Shown in pieces: positions 8,110 to 18,059 of a DNA stretch of 26,457 bases. The notes beneath the pieces were generated by a model that was not told the DNA's origin, did not search any database, and saw nothing but the letters and a program-made list of their open reading frames with translations. The stretch comes from Haplomitrium mnioides (Eukaryota; Marchantiophyta; Haplomitriopsida; Calobryales): NCBI GenBank assembly GCA_049999725.1, contig JBNGIS010020553.1, positions 1-26,457 of the forward strand, written 5' to 3'. Numbering within the stretch: position 1 is the stretch's first letter; each line of letters starts with the position of its first letter. The position numbers and the translations under genes were made by a program.

Positions 8110-8600
8110 TAGTCGATGATCTGGTCTCCATGACAATGCATCACAAATGGTGTGAAACCTTCTTAGCTTGTACTCCAACTTGATATCAAAGAGTTGTAGT
8201 TGATCTTCCCATTAATGATGATGACTTGTCATATTTTCCAAATGAATTGACAAGAGCAAAGGCTTGCAATCGATGCGCATAAGTACTTGCTTTTCTAAGA
8301 GATAATGTCTCCAAACCTTGGTAGCATAAACCATCGCCAATTGCTCTCTATCCTTTGCAGAATAATTCCTCTCTGCCGCATTTAGTCGACATGATATAAA
8401 GGCAATCAGATGAAGTTTATCCTCAAACACTTGTTATAACACTAATCCACTATCAAAATTAGAGGCATAAAAATCAACTATACAACTTGCCTTTGGGTCA
8501 TACAATTGTAGAATTGGATAAGACGACATCGCATTCTTGAGTTGTTGAAATGCCTCTTGCTCTTTGGTCATTCATTGAAACTTTGCCTCCTTACCAAACA
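8110..8600 (-). pseudogene. B1 RNase H domain
   Basis: The minus frame contains WMTKEQEAFQQLK, PILQLYDPKASCIVDF and then, at 8212-8430, RLNAAERNYSAKDREQLAMV and HYLLEKQVLMRIDCKPL. This is the typical Ty3/gypsy RNase H order: the alternating AERNYS..DREQLA helix and the D..PL strand. A stop lies between the two halves near 8430, and SNFAIG (as in B2) has become SNFDSG. Confidence 0.75.
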
Positions 8601-8799
8601 GATCCGTAAGCAATGCAACAATATGAGTATAGTAATAGATGAATCTTTGATAAAGACTTGCCAACCCATTGAAAGATCAAACATCCTTTGCATCTTTTGG
8701 TGTTGGCCACTATGCAATAGCTTTAATTTTCTCTTACTTTATATTGATGCCATCCGCAGACACTCTTTACCTTAGGTAAGTCACCTCTTGCTTCCAAAA

Positions 8800-9629
8800 C
8801 TCACACTACGACTTCTTGCAATAAAACTTCCAATTGTATAGTCTTTGTAATACTTCCTTGAGATGAGCATGATGCTCAACTTCACTTTTACTAAAGATAA
8901 GGATATCATCCAAAAACACCAACATTGACTTATTCAATAACCCATAAAAAACTCAATACATTTGATCTATGAATATCATCGGAGCATTAGTAAGACCAAA
9001 TGTAAGAACCTTCCACTCAAAATACCTATAACTTTTGTGAAAAGTTGTCTTTGGTGCATCACTTGGCTTGATAGGAATCTACCAATAACCACTTCGAAGA
9101 TCCAACTGAGAACAAAATTGTACAACACTCAATTGATCCAACATGTCATCAGTATGAGGTAGAGGATAGGCATTCTTCACTGTTTGACTGTTTAATCCTC
9201 GATAATCTATACAAATACAAAATCCACCATCTTTCTTTGGTGCAAAGAATATTAGAGCTCCTCAATATGAAGTACAATGTTGAATGAAATCCTTTTCAAG
9301 AAGATCTGTTAATATCCTTTGAAGCTTCTCTAATTCTTGTAGTGATAACCAATAAAGAGTCGATTATAAAGAGTATTTCCGTGTATCAACTCAATCGGAA
9401 AAGACATTCCTCGATTGTCTGGTAACCCTTTTGGAAAATCCTTTGGAAACACATACGCAAACTCTTTCAAAATATTATCTATCATTGAGGTAGGTGCATC
9501 TTTTCCTCCCTTCTTACTTAAGTACATAATGGGCTTGATCCAAACAGCAAAAACATACAACTCTTGCTCTACTGAATTAACATGTTGAACAGATTTATGC
9601 TTCTTCACCAATTGTATCAAACACCTCAA
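8800..9629 (-). pseudogene. B1 reverse transcriptase with upstream linker
   Basis: At 9330-9629 one frame gives the protease-RT linker, including MIDNILKEFAYVFPKDFPKG. The RT palm follows with IDYRGLN, LDLRSGYW, WKVLTFGLTNAP and the catalytic FLDDIL motif (FLDD at 8905-8916). Stops interrupt it, for example directly after SGYW, where B2 has Gln, and between 9240 and 9330 frames shift. Catalytic Asp residues remain but the protein cannot be made in one piece. Confidence 0.8.
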
Positions 9630-9639
9630 AAGAAAATTC

Positions 9640-10020
9640 TTACCTTGTAAAGTAACTTGAATCTGTCATTTTGCCCATTCAAATTTAGCGGATCGATCTT
9701 CAAGTCAAGGTAACCCTAAAATAATATCATATTATACATGTGCAATAAGAAATTGCATAAATTTCACATACACTTTTCCAAGGCTTAGAAGGAATGGCTT
9801 TTGAGAGCAAAATATGTCATGTATTTGCCATCAGCCATAGTCACAACACTCAGTTTTGATAGGCCTAAATTTTGCTTTGATTATCTTAGCAAAACGTAGC
9901 GACATAAAATTTTCAAAACTCCCACTATCCACCAACACTCTACAAGAGTGCTCCTCAATCATACCATCAAGATGGAACAAAGTACCTTGAATTCTTGTCG
10001 AAACTTTAATTCCATTAGAG
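9640..10020 (-). pseudogene. B1 aspartic protease
   Basis: The minus frame shows MIEEHSCRVLVDSGSFENFM. The active-site V-D-S-G lies at 9921-9932. It is followed by remnants aligned to the intact B2 protease at 16363-16650. Several stops and shifts follow. The gag C-terminus and protease are only ~30 codons apart. Confidence 0.7.
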
Positions 10021-10052
10021 CTTATGAAGTTTTGAGTATGTTGTTCAAATGA

Positions 10053-10739
10053 TTAACAATATGATTGAGCTTCTGTAGCAGTAAGTAATAAGTCATATCG
10101 CTCTACCATATGCATTGCTTCTTCTAATTGAGTAGGCTCTCTTATTGTAACTTCCACTCTTATATGAGGCTTCAATCCCTGAACAAAGCGGTCTAGTGCT
10201 TCTTCTTCTCTTATATCAGGAATTTGCATAATTTTATCTTGAAAATATGTAACATAGCTTCTCACAGTACCAAGTTGCTTCAATTCGGCCATTCAATCTC
10301 TCGCTACTTTTGAAGCATTTACAACCCTAAATCTTGAAATCATCGCTTCTTTGAATTCACATCAAGAAACAATAGGAGCAACAAATCAATGTTGTGCTTG
10401 TTTTATTTAATATCTCCACCAAATGTTTGCAACTCCTTCTAATTGACATGCCTCAAAATAGGGTAGAAGTCAATGCAACCCTAAAATAAGAGAATATTTT
10501 CCAATGTTTGTAGCCTCAAAATATTGCTCACAATCGAATATGAAGCTCTCAGAAACACCACAACCCATCCTCCCATCATATGCTTTTGGTATTGGAAATT
10601 GTCCATAACTCTCTTCTTCTTGAAAAGTTGTTCTTTCTTTCATCCTTTCTTCCAAATGGCGTGAAAGATGTTTAAGTCGCTGCTCCATTGCTTGAACCAC
10701 CACCTCTTGATTCTCTATGTAACTCACCACCAAAAACAA
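10053..10739 (-). pseudogene. B1 gag
   Basis: The N-terminal part at 10470-10739 includes AMEQRLKHLSRHLEERMKER and YDGRMGCGVSESFIFDCEQYF. The C-terminal part at 10053-10292 has TVRSYVTYFQDKIMQIPD then DRFVQGLKPHIRVEV and EEAMHMVERYD, a standard retrotransposon gag capsid signature. The ~180 bp between them is frameshifted but alignable (ISRFRVVNASKVARD). No CCHC zinc knuckle is visible between this and the protease. Confidence 0.78.
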
Positions 10740-10740
10740 A

Positions 10741-10757
10741 TCGTAGCTCTGATACCA
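10741..10757 (-). other. B1 primer-binding site
   Basis: Minus-strand TGGTATCAGAGCTACGA directly inside the 5' LTR, complementary to initiator tRNA-Met. B2 has the equivalent at 17406-17422. Confidence 0.88.
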
Positions 10758-10758
10758 A

Positions 10759-11120
10759 TATAAAAGAACTCAAAGACCAAATCCAAATAAGTAAGAACTC
10801 ATAGTGAACTCTAATAGATTTCTTCAACCAAATGCCAAGCAACCAAAGAACCCAAGTGATTCGACAAGAACTCAAAAATTAGGAGTGGGGTAAAGAACCC
10901 TTTCTATTTATACAAGAGAAGAAGGTGTCATCCCCCTTCCTTCACTTACAAGTCACTTCTAGTTTCAACGCTAAAAGTGACCATATACCACTTCACTTAA
11001 AGTAACTTCAAAAGCAAGTAACTTTAAAATGATTTCAACCCTAAAAAAGAGCTCTTACCAATTCCTTCACTCCTCTATAATTTCTTATAAATAGCACAAC
11101 ATCGTGTTTGTATTATTACA
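10759..11120 (-). repeat. B1 5' LTR
   Basis: On the minus strand it starts TGTAATAATACAAACACG and ends TTCTTTTATA; the terminal ACA has mutated to ATA. The TATAAATAG box is at 10904-10912. It is shorter than its partner (362 against 381 bp) because about 20 bp of the GGCATT...GCTTGC block is deleted. It clearly differs from the 3' LTR, so the insertion is old. Confidence 0.87.
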
Positions 11121-11125
11121 CCCAG
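11121..11125. repeat. Probable right target-site duplication of B1
   Basis: CCCAG, one base different from CCAAG at 6226-6230. Confidence 0.5.
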
Positions 11126-11234
11126 GTTGAGGCTTGGTCTTGATCTTCATGGGTTTTTTCGACTGCATATCTCTTTTTCCCTTTCGCACCGGCCATCAAT
11201 TTCTTGGCAAGCTGTTGTTTAAACGTTTTGTCAC
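11121..11234 (-). pseudogene. Host exon-like segment interrupted by B1
   Basis: The minus strand has a polypyrimidine/acceptor-like TTGTTTACAAG near 11235. An open, strongly basic frame follows: GDKTFKQQLAKKLMAGAKGK, then RYAVEKTHEDQDQAS, up to a Trp codon at the B1 insertion site. Codon use and composition look coding and unlike the AT-rich surroundings. Across the empty site the frame stays open for about 30 more codons. Family unknown. Confidence 0.45.
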
Positions 11235-11326
11235 CTTGTAAACAACACAGAGAAATAAATTAGAGAAACATTTGAAAATAATGAACTTGAATTCCAAAAA
11301 AAAGAATTGTTAAAGAGAGCCAAAAC

Positions 11327-11715
11327 TCAAGAGTCCATGCTGGCATGGTCTCTTAAGCCAAAATGTGAAATGACTATGATGTCCCTACAGGCAAGAACTC
11401 TGAAGCTCAAGCTTGCATAGACTCTAAGATTCCTAGAGCATTTGGACATTGAAGTCCATGCGCACATAGACTTTAGAGTCCATGGGCGCATAGACTTTAG
11501 AGTCAATGCGTGTATGGACTTCAGAGTCCATACGAGCATGGACTCAAGAGTCCCTTTGAGCTTGGACTCTCAAAGTCCCATCGCGCAAAGACTCGAAGGT
11601 CCATATGCTTGGACTCTCAAGTCTATACGCGCATATGCTAAATCTCCTTGGGATGAGGGAGATCAAGCACACCTCAGAGCCAAAGAGTACATACACGCAT
11701 GGACTCCCAAATGTC
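11327..11715. repeat. 24-bp near-palindromic minisatellite, copy 1
   Basis: Tandem units close to GACTTTAGAGTCCATGCGCG plus CATA, best preserved at 11440-11560 where five successive 24-bp steps can be read. Each unit joins two 12-bp dyads, one centred on CTAGAG or CTTTAGAG and one on GCGC. The 24-bp length keeps reading frames, and both strands encode 8-residue repeats (for example DFRVHGRI on plus and WTLKSMRP on minus). Copies decay toward both ends. The same unit recurs at 24251-24512. Confidence 0.8.
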
Positions 11716-11739
11716 CATGAGTGCATGAAAGAAACTCAA

Positions 11740-12868
11740 AAAATAAAAGTATTGAAAAATAATTCAAACAATCTTTTGAAACACAATTGGAGAAGGGAAA
11801 AAAAAAACTTATCAACAATTTCTCAAAGCTTGAGTAAAAAGAGGACATCCTCAATTCCTCTATGTGGATGGGATATTCCATCTTAGCCTCCTCCCAAGAG
11901 TTGTAGTAAACCTCACAACAAAAAAATTTGACCATTACCGCCAAAACTTTGTCTCTCAAGTTCTCGAGACATTTATTTAATTGAAGGCTCTTCAGCTTCC
12001 ACTTGCTTCAAAACTGAAATTTTAATTTCATCAAGAAGACCTTGAAGAGACCTCCAAGGTGTTCACTTCATGTCCTCCATTTTGAGAGATCTTTTGGCCT
12101 TGGGATTTTGGCCTTTCACTAGATTCTTCTCCCACATGCTGAAAATGCTTTGTTGTAACTTCTAAAGCTCTCCACTTTGAAACGTCATCAGGAATCAGTG
12201 GTCTTCAGAAGTCACCATCTTCTCAAGAGTTGACTTTGGCTTGATTTCTAAAGTCTCCAACATAGGTTCTCTTTCAACTTTTGGGATGAGACCATTCCAC
12301 TCTCCATGTAACGCTGATGCCAATACTCACCCTTCTAAATTGAAGTCATCTCCATCCTATAATGTTGGTCGTAGTTGCAATCAATCACAAATATTCATGC
12401 TTCTGTTAGTGTGAGCCTCACGTAGACATAGCAGTTGTAGAGCAAAAGCATTGGAATTTTTTCTCCATATATTGTGATTAAAAGTTGTGTTGCGGTAGCA
12501 CTGTGACTGCCCTTTGCAATATTGTAGGGAAACTTGTTAGGGTTTCTAATGTCAAACTCTAACTTATCCTTCAACTCACACTTCGAGTCTACAATAACAA
12601 TAAAAAAATGAATGTGCACACTTGTTGGTGAGCATTCTTTGCACTAAAAGCTCAACAAAATCTTCATTCAAGTTTCTAATCTTGAATAGATCCAAATTAT
12701 CCATTCCAAGTTTTAGAAGGTTCAAATTCTCCAGTCAAATAGTGATTGTTTCCTCCCGAACTCTAGACCGCTAGGTTGCAAACTCTCTTATTTTGTTTTT
12801 GTTCTCCTCAAATATTGTCTGAGGATCAACCTACTCCTTTTTTTTGAAAAGTTTAGAGCCTTTTGTGC
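11740..12868 (-). pseudogene. Decayed host coding region of unknown family
   Basis: The minus strand shows a series of coding-like frames. VDPQTIFEENKNKIREF then LENLNLLKLGMDNLDLFKIR and NEDFVELLVQRML lie at about 12590-12830, with two stops. ELKDKLEFDIRNPNKFPYN and SATATQLLITIYGEK lie at 12395-12600. EREPMLETLEIKPKSTLEKM then SMWEKNLVKGQNPKAKRS lie at about 12050-12290. LRDKVLAVMVKFFCCEVYYN and EEAKMEYPIHIEELRMSS lie at 11800-11960. They are separated by stops and shifts. The last frame runs toward the minisatellite. No domain is recognised. This is probably the same locus as 17806-18059 and 24055-24931. Confidence 0.45.
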
Positions 12869-12873
12869 ACTTG
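12869..12873. repeat. Left target-site duplication of B2
   Basis: ACTTG, identical to 17806-17810. A perfect 5-bp duplication confirms the ends of B2 and its origin by integration. Confidence 0.88.
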
Positions 12874-13252
12874 TGTAAAATACCTCAAAGACCAAATCCA
12901 AATGAGTTAGAACTCATAGTGAACTCTAATAGAGTTCTTCAACCAAATGCCAATAAAGCAAGCAAAAGCCAAGCAACCAAAGAACCCAAGTGATTCAAGA
13001 GGAACTCCAGAATAAGGAGTAGGGCAAAGAAGCCCTTCTATTTATGCAATAGAAGAAGATGTCATCCCCCTTCATTTACTTACAATTCACTTCCAATTTC
13101 AACCCTAAAAGTGACATATAACAATTCACTTAAAGTAACATAAAAAACAAGTAACTTTAAATGATTTTAACCCTAAAAGTGAGCCTCTACTAACTCCTTC
13201 ACTCCTCTCTAATTTCTTATAAATAGCATAATATCATACTTGTATTGTTACA
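12874..13252 (-). repeat. B2 3' LTR
   Basis: On the minus strand it starts TGTAACAATACAAG and ends with TTTTACA. The TATA-like box is mutated (GCATAAATAG). It aligns over its length with the 5' LTR at 17424-17805. Confidence 0.88.
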
Positions 13253-13259
13253 TAATCCT

Positions 13260-13510
13260 CGTCTTCTAGTCGATGACGTCATTGTCATGACCAAAAATTT
13301 CAAATAGTCGAACAGCCTCTTGAGCATTCTCAAGATTTGAACATAACTCCTAAGTAGCATCATGAAGTGGATATCCCTTCCACAAAACTTTATATTGAAC
13401 TTGAGGATGTTGCCCACGCTTGAAGATTCATTTAGCCAAAATATGATCCATCTCGTATTCCTCATGATCATCAAGAACTATAGGTAGTTATAGGTGGAGG
13501 AGGAATCTAA
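13260..13510 (-). pseudogene. B2 chromodomain end of pol
   Basis: The minus frame reads LDDHEEYEMDHILAK, a stop, then FKRGQHPQVQYKVLWKGYPL and HDAT followed by a second stop where the Trp of TWE should be. The C-terminal helix with NLENAQEAVRLFE follows. It is a chromodomain like that of B1, with two nonsense changes. Confidence 0.72.
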
Positions 13511-13686
13511 ACATTGTTTGGAAAAGAAGAAGGACTAGAAATAAGAGGCTTAAGTTTGAAGACACAAAATACATGATGAATCTTCATATGGAGACGAAGA
13601 ATAAGTTTGTATGCAACGACAAAAAGAACTTGAGAAATTGAGAAGGGACCAATCCAAGCTGGAGGTAACTTACAAACTTGAGTATC

Positions 13687-14600
13687 TTAAGACAAAGGAA
13701 GATCATGAGTAGAAAGCACAACTTTGTCACCTAAAACATAAGAGAAATCACAACGATGTTTATCGATATATTTTTTGCCGATTTTAAGAAATACAAGGAT
13801 AGTTTTGTGCATCTTGCAAAGAGGAAGATAAATGAGACAAACAGGTAGAAAGACTTGGAACATTGGAAGAAGAAGGAGAAAACAAACCATCGGGAACAAG
13901 AGTATATTGACTTGAATTGAGAAAGAAAGAAGAAAATCCAATACTTGCTTTTTTAGAGTTGTTGTATACAAACTCCATAACCGATAAGAAACTATCCCAA
14001 TCTGTGTGATGAATGTTGATAAATGCTCAAAGCATATCTTCCATAGTGCGATTTGCATGTTCAATTTGCCCATTTGTTTGAGGATAATAAGCTGTAGACA
14101 TAAATAGTTTGGTACCCAAAAGTGTGAACAACTCTCGCCAAAACTTCCAGTGAATTGTGGTTCTGTATTAGATATTAACACCTTTGGCATTCTATAATGA
14201 TAGAAAATTGTATCAAAGTAAATCTTTGCTAATTGTGGAGCATCCACCATATCCATCATCGGTACTAGATGAATCTGTTTGCTTAACTTATCCATTAACA
14301 CCACAATGGCAGTTAACCCACAAGGCATGGTTGGAAGCAAAGTGACAAGATCTAAACTTACATGTTCTCAACAAGCAGTACAAATTGGTAGTGGTTGAAG
14401 AAGATCAATTGGTTTTGATTTGAAGCCTTGGTTTGCTGACAACTTTCACAAGAACAAACAAAGCCACAAACATCTTGAGCTAGATTTGGTCACCACTAAG
14501 TGTGTTGAAGCAACTCCATAGTCTTGTCTACCCTAAGATACTCATAGATTGGAATGTTACACGCTTCTTGTAAACAAGCCATTCAAACTCCATTATGTTG
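13687..14600 (-). pseudogene. B2 integrase, frameshifted
   Basis: Remnants of the HHCC zinc-binding region with CSCESCQQTKA lie near 14450. The core then opens with LMDKLSKQIHLVPM and AKIYFDTIFYHYRMPKVLIS. The second catalytic Asp (usual S-D-R-E) reads Asn in ISNTEPQFTG. A frameshift near 14130 moves the HPQTD region, including ANRTMEDML with its Glu, out of frame. The C-terminal module returns with KKYIDKHRCDFSYVLGDKV. One 217-residue open frame (13687-14340) spans both shifts as a mixed-frame ORF and is not a real protein. Confidence 0.72.
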
Positions 14601-14794
14601 TGGAACATATATTTGATGGCCTTGATAGAGAATACCATCTCGAATAGGAAAGGCATGATACTACTATCTTTGACCATCAAATATACCCTAGCAAGATTAA
14701 AGAAAGCATCTTCTTGTAACTTTTGTCAAAAGTTGTCATTAGTTGCTTCATCAAGATGTAATATACTAGCATTTGCAGCCTCCAACATATTTAG

Positions 14795-15397
14795 TTAATG
14801 ATCTAGTCTTTGTGACAATACATCAGGAATGGTGTAGAACCTTCTTGTCTTGTACACCACCTTGATATCAAAGAGTTGTAGTTGATCTTCCCATTGATGA
14901 TAACGACTTGTGATATTTTCCAAATGAATAGACAAGAGCAAAGCCTTGTGATCCACACGCATAAGTACTCGATTTCCTAAGAGATAGTGTCTCCAAACCT
15001 TGTTAGCATAAAATATCGCCAATTGCTCTCTATCCCTTGCAGAATAATTCCTCTTCGTCGCATTTAGTCAACGTGATATGAAGGCAATCGGATGAAGTCC
15101 ATCCTCAAACACTTGTTGTAACACTATGCCAATAGCAAAATTAGAGGCATCAAAATCAATTATACAACTTGCTTTTGGGTCATACGGTTGTAGAATTGGA
15201 CAAGAATGCACTACATCCTTGAGTTGTTGAAATGCCTCTTGCTCTTTAGTTGTCCATTGAAACTTTGACTCTTTATCTAGCATAATCGCAAGTGGTGCAG
15301 CAATGTGAGCACAGTAATAGATCAATCTTTGATAAAAACTTGCCAAGTTAACCCATTGAAATCTTGAACATCCTTTGCATCTTTTGGTGTTGGCCAC
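14795..15397 (-). pseudogene. B2 RNase H domain
   Basis: Two long open pieces. At 15068-15397: FYQRLIYYCAHIAAPLAIML, FQWTTKEQEAFQQLK and CIIDFDASNFAIGIVLQQVF, covering the RT connection and the first RNase H Asp. At 14795-15022: KVWRHYLLGNRVLMRVDHKA with the later Asp, then IPDVLSQRLDH. A short shift near 15060 separates them. It is better preserved than in B1. Confidence 0.8.
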
Positions 15398-15409
15398 TCT
15401 ACAATAGCC

Positions 15410-16317
15410 TTAATTTTCTCTTCTTCCATCTTGATGCCATCCGTAGACACTTTATGCCCTAGATAAGTCACCTCTTGCTTCCAAAACTCACACTTAGACT
15501 TCTTGCAATAAAAATTCTAATTGCATAGTCTTTGTAATACTTCTTTGAGATGAGCACGATGCTCAACTTCACTTTTACTATAGACAAGAATATCGTCCAA
15601 AAACACCAACACTAACTTGTCCAACAACCCATCAAAAACTCGATGCCTTTGATCTATGCATATCGTCGAAGCATTAGTAAGACCAAATGTAAGAACCTTC
15701 CACTCAAAATGCGCATACCTTGTGCAAAAAGTTGTCTTTGGTACATCACTTAGCTTGATAAGAATTTGCCAATAGCCACTTTGAAGATCCAACTTAGAAA
15801 AGAATCGCACACCACTCAATTGATCCAAAACATCATCAATATGAGGTAAAAGATATGCATCCTTTGTTGTTTGATTGTTCAATTATTAATAATCTGTACA
15901 AAGACAAAATCCACCATCTTTCTTTGGTACAAAGAATACCGAAGCTCTTTAAAGCAAAGTACTATGTTGAATTAAATCCTTCTCAAGAAGATATATCAAT
16001 TTCCTTCGAAGCTCCTCTAATTCTTGTGGTGAAAACCAATACATAGGTCGATTATAAGGTATACTTTTTGATATCAACTCAATTGAAAAAGGTATTCCTC
16101 AATCGTCTAGTAATCTCTTTGGTAAATCCTCCGAAAACACATCTCCAAACTCTTTCAAAATATTATCTATCATTGAGATAGGCGTACATTCTCCTCCATT
16201 CTTACTCAAGTCCATGATGGGCTTGATCCAAACAGCAAAGACATGCAACTCTTGCTCTACTGAATTAACATGTTGAAATGATTTAGGCTTCTTCACCAAT
16301 GGTGTCAAACACCCCAA
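15410..16317 (-). pseudogene. B2 reverse transcriptase and linker
   Basis: The linker at 16099-16317 ends with ILKEFGDVFSEDLPKRLLDD. The RT fingers at 15900-16090 are broken. The palm at 15517-15882 is open for 121 residues with FSKLDLQSGYWQI, FEWKVLTFGLTNAS and [17 protein letters not shown], the catalytic motif, is at 15592-15603. It is the best preserved RT in the window, yet the fingers and palm lie in different frames with stops between them. Confidence 0.82.
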
Positions 16318-16362
16318 AAGAAAATTCTTACCTTGTAAGGTAACTTGAATCTGTCTTTTTGC

Positions 16363-16650
16363 CTAATCAAATTGAGTGGATTGATCTTCAAGCCAATGCA
16401 ACCCTAAAATGATGTCATATTGTACAAGCGCAACAACAAATTGCATAAATTCTATATACTCTTTTCTAATCCTTAGAAGGAATGGCTTTTGAAAGCAACA
16501 CACGTCATGCTTTTGGCCATCATCCATAGTCACAACACTCCCCTTGATAGGCCTAAAATTTTCTTTGATTATCTTAGCAAAATGTAGCAACATAAAATTT
16601 TCAGAACTCCCACTATCCACCAACATTCTACAAGAGTGCTCTTCAATCAT
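16363..16650 (-). pseudogene. B2 aspartic protease, locally intact frame
   Basis: A 95-residue open frame with MIEEHSCRMLVDSGSSENFM, the active-site V-D-S-G at 16609-16620 and the flap/dimer region to DIILGLHWLEDQ. DIILGLHWL is the conserved ILGMDWL-like motif that closes retroviral-type proteases. All key residues of the domain are visible, but upstream gag and downstream RT frames are broken, so it is unlikely to be expressed as a polyprotein. Confidence 0.8.
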
Positions 16651-16719
16651 ACCATCAATATGGAATAAAGTACCTTGAATTCTTGTCGAAGCTTTAATTC
16701 CATTAGAGCTTGCAAAGTT

Positions 16720-17400
16720 TTAAGTATATTGTTCGAATAGGTTGTAATGTGATCGAGCTTCTGTAGCAATACGTAATGAGTCATGCCACTATGCCATGCA
16801 CATTGCTTCTTCTAATAGAGCAGGCTCTCTTATTGGAACTTCCATTCTTGTCCAAGGCTTCAATCCCCAAACAAAGTGGTTAGTGCTTCTTCTTCTTCTC
16901 TTATATCAGGAATTTGCAAATTTTTTTCTTAAAAATGTCTCATAGTACCAAGTTGCTTCAATTCGGCGAATCAATCTCTTGCTACTTTTCTAGCATTTAC
17001 AACCCTAAACCTTGAAATCATAGCTTCTTTGAGTTCACACTAAGAAACAATAAGAGCAACAAATCCATGTTGTGCTTGCTCTATTTGATATCTCCACCAA
17101 GTCTTTGCAGCTCCTTCCAATTGACTTCTCACAAATAGAATTTGTCAACCATCTACTCTAATATTTGTAGCTTTAAAATATTGCTCATAATCGAATATAA
17201 AGCTCTTAGATGCACCACAAACCATCCTCCTACCATATGCTTTTGGCGTTGGAGATTGACCATAAGTTAACCTCTCTTCTTCTCGAAAAGTTGCTCTTTC
17301 TTTCATCATTTCCTATAAAAGGCGTGAAAGATGTTCAAGTCATTGTTCCATTGCTTGAACCACCCCCTCTTGATTCTCCATGTAACTCACCACCCAAAAA
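16720..17400 (-). pseudogene. B2 gag, heavily decayed
   Basis: Aligns with B1 gag on the minus strand: remnants of LLSHSLRIATEA-like text, EEEEALTTLFGD, and near 17340-17400 the coiled-coil start MENQEGVVQAMEQ. Frames are interrupted every few dozen codons. As in B1, no CCHC zinc knuckle is seen before the protease. Confidence 0.65.
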
Positions 17401-17405
17401 AAAAA

Positions 17406-17422
17406 CCGTAGCTCTGATACCA
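17406..17422 (-). other. B2 primer-binding site
   Basis: Minus-strand TGGTATCAGAGCTACGG next to the 5' LTR end, for initiator tRNA-Met. Confidence 0.88.
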
Positions 17423-17423
17423 A

Positions 17424-17805
17424 TGTATAAGAACTCAAATACCAAATCCAAATGAGTAAGAAGTCATAGTGAACTCTAATAGAGTTCTTCAACCAAATGC
17501 CAATAAGGCAAGCAAAAGCCAAGCAACCAAGGAACCCAAGTAATTCGAGAGGAGCTCCACAATGAGGAGTGGGGCAAAGAAGCCCTTCTATTTATACAAG
17601 AGAAGAAGGTGTCATCCCCTTTTCTTCATTTAAAAGTCACTTCCAATTTCAACCCTAAAATTGACCATATACCTACTTCACTTTAAGTAACTTCAAAAAG
17701 CAAGCAATTTTAAATTGATTTCAACCCTAAAAGTGACCCCCTAGGACTTCCTTCACTCCTCTCTATTTTCTTATAAATAGCACAACATCATGTTTGTACT
17801 ATACA
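17424..17805 (-). repeat. B2 5' LTR
   Basis: On the minus strand it starts TGTATAGTACAAACATG and ends TTCTTATACA, 382 bp. The TATAAATAG box is at 17588-17596. The right flank begins with the ACTTG target-site duplication. Confidence 0.9.
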
Positions 17806-17810
17806 ACTTG
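17806..17810. repeat. Right target-site duplication of B2
   Basis: ACTTG, identical to 12869-12873. Confidence 0.88.
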
Positions 17811-18054
17811 CTTCTTTGCTGTTGATGTTGGAAGCTGCACATGTTCTAGCTTGACTTCCTTCTCAAAGCTGCTAGAGGCAAAAGATGGAGGGGCTATTGA
17901 AGAAGAGTTGGGTGGAGATGAAGATCGGACATGCTCCTTTTCAACCCGCAGTGATGGAATCGGCTTTTTCTTTGGTAATATCGACTTCTTTTTTTTTGAA
18001 GCCTTGGTTAGCTCCACCTTCTTTCTTTTCTTGGCAACTAAAGGTCTACCTTTG

Positions 18055-18059
18055 CTGCC
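18055..18059. repeat. Left target-site duplication of A2
   Basis: CTGCC, identical to 24055-24059. Confidence 0.88.

Larger units (their letters stand above)
6231..11120 (-). mobile_element. B1: decayed full-length Ty3/gypsy chromovirus, 4890 bp
   Basis: A complete element structure on the minus strand: 5' LTR 10759-11120, PBS 10741-10757, gag, protease, RT, RNase H, integrase and chromodomain, a weak polypurine stretch, and 3' LTR 6231-6611. The short LTRs (~380 bp) and total length near 5 kb resemble Reina-type plant chromoviruses, but a tree would be needed. Coding capacity is broken by many stops and frameshifts. Gene order and sequence match B2, which has the same orientation. Confidence 0.88.
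12874..17805 (-). mobile_element. B2: decayed full-length Ty3/gypsy chromovirus, 4932 bp, with perfect TSD
   Basis: Minus-strand element with 5' LTR 17424-17805, PBS 17406-17422, gag, protease, RT, RNase H, integrase, chromodomain and 3' LTR 12874-13252, flanked by ACTTG on both sides. It is the sister copy of B1, with the same layout, size and orientation. Its protease, RT palm and RNase H stay open over longer stretches than in B1. The LTR pair differs at dozens of positions, so it is not recent. It sits inside a host coding-like segment. Confidence 0.92.
17806..18059 (-). pseudogene. Lysine-rich host coding segment between B2 and A2
   Basis: The minus strand is open through the whole 254 bp. 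It reads a strongly basic, nuclear-localisation-like run (RPLVAKKRKKVELTKASKKK, then ILPKKKPIPSLRVEKEHV), then a Ser/Pro-rich stretch (RSSSPPNSSSIAPPSFASSS), and ends LPTSTAKKQ at the B2 site. Across the empty A2 site the frame remains open upstream (CDNYNNGSKG). Basic and Ser/Pro-rich low-complexity text suggests a nuclear protein but names no family. Confidence 0.5.

Noticed and set aside
13687-14340. A 217-residue open frame, the longest uninterrupted frame in B2.
   Set aside because: Only its start and end follow the integrase frame. The middle is a wrong-frame reading between two shifts, so it is not a real protein.
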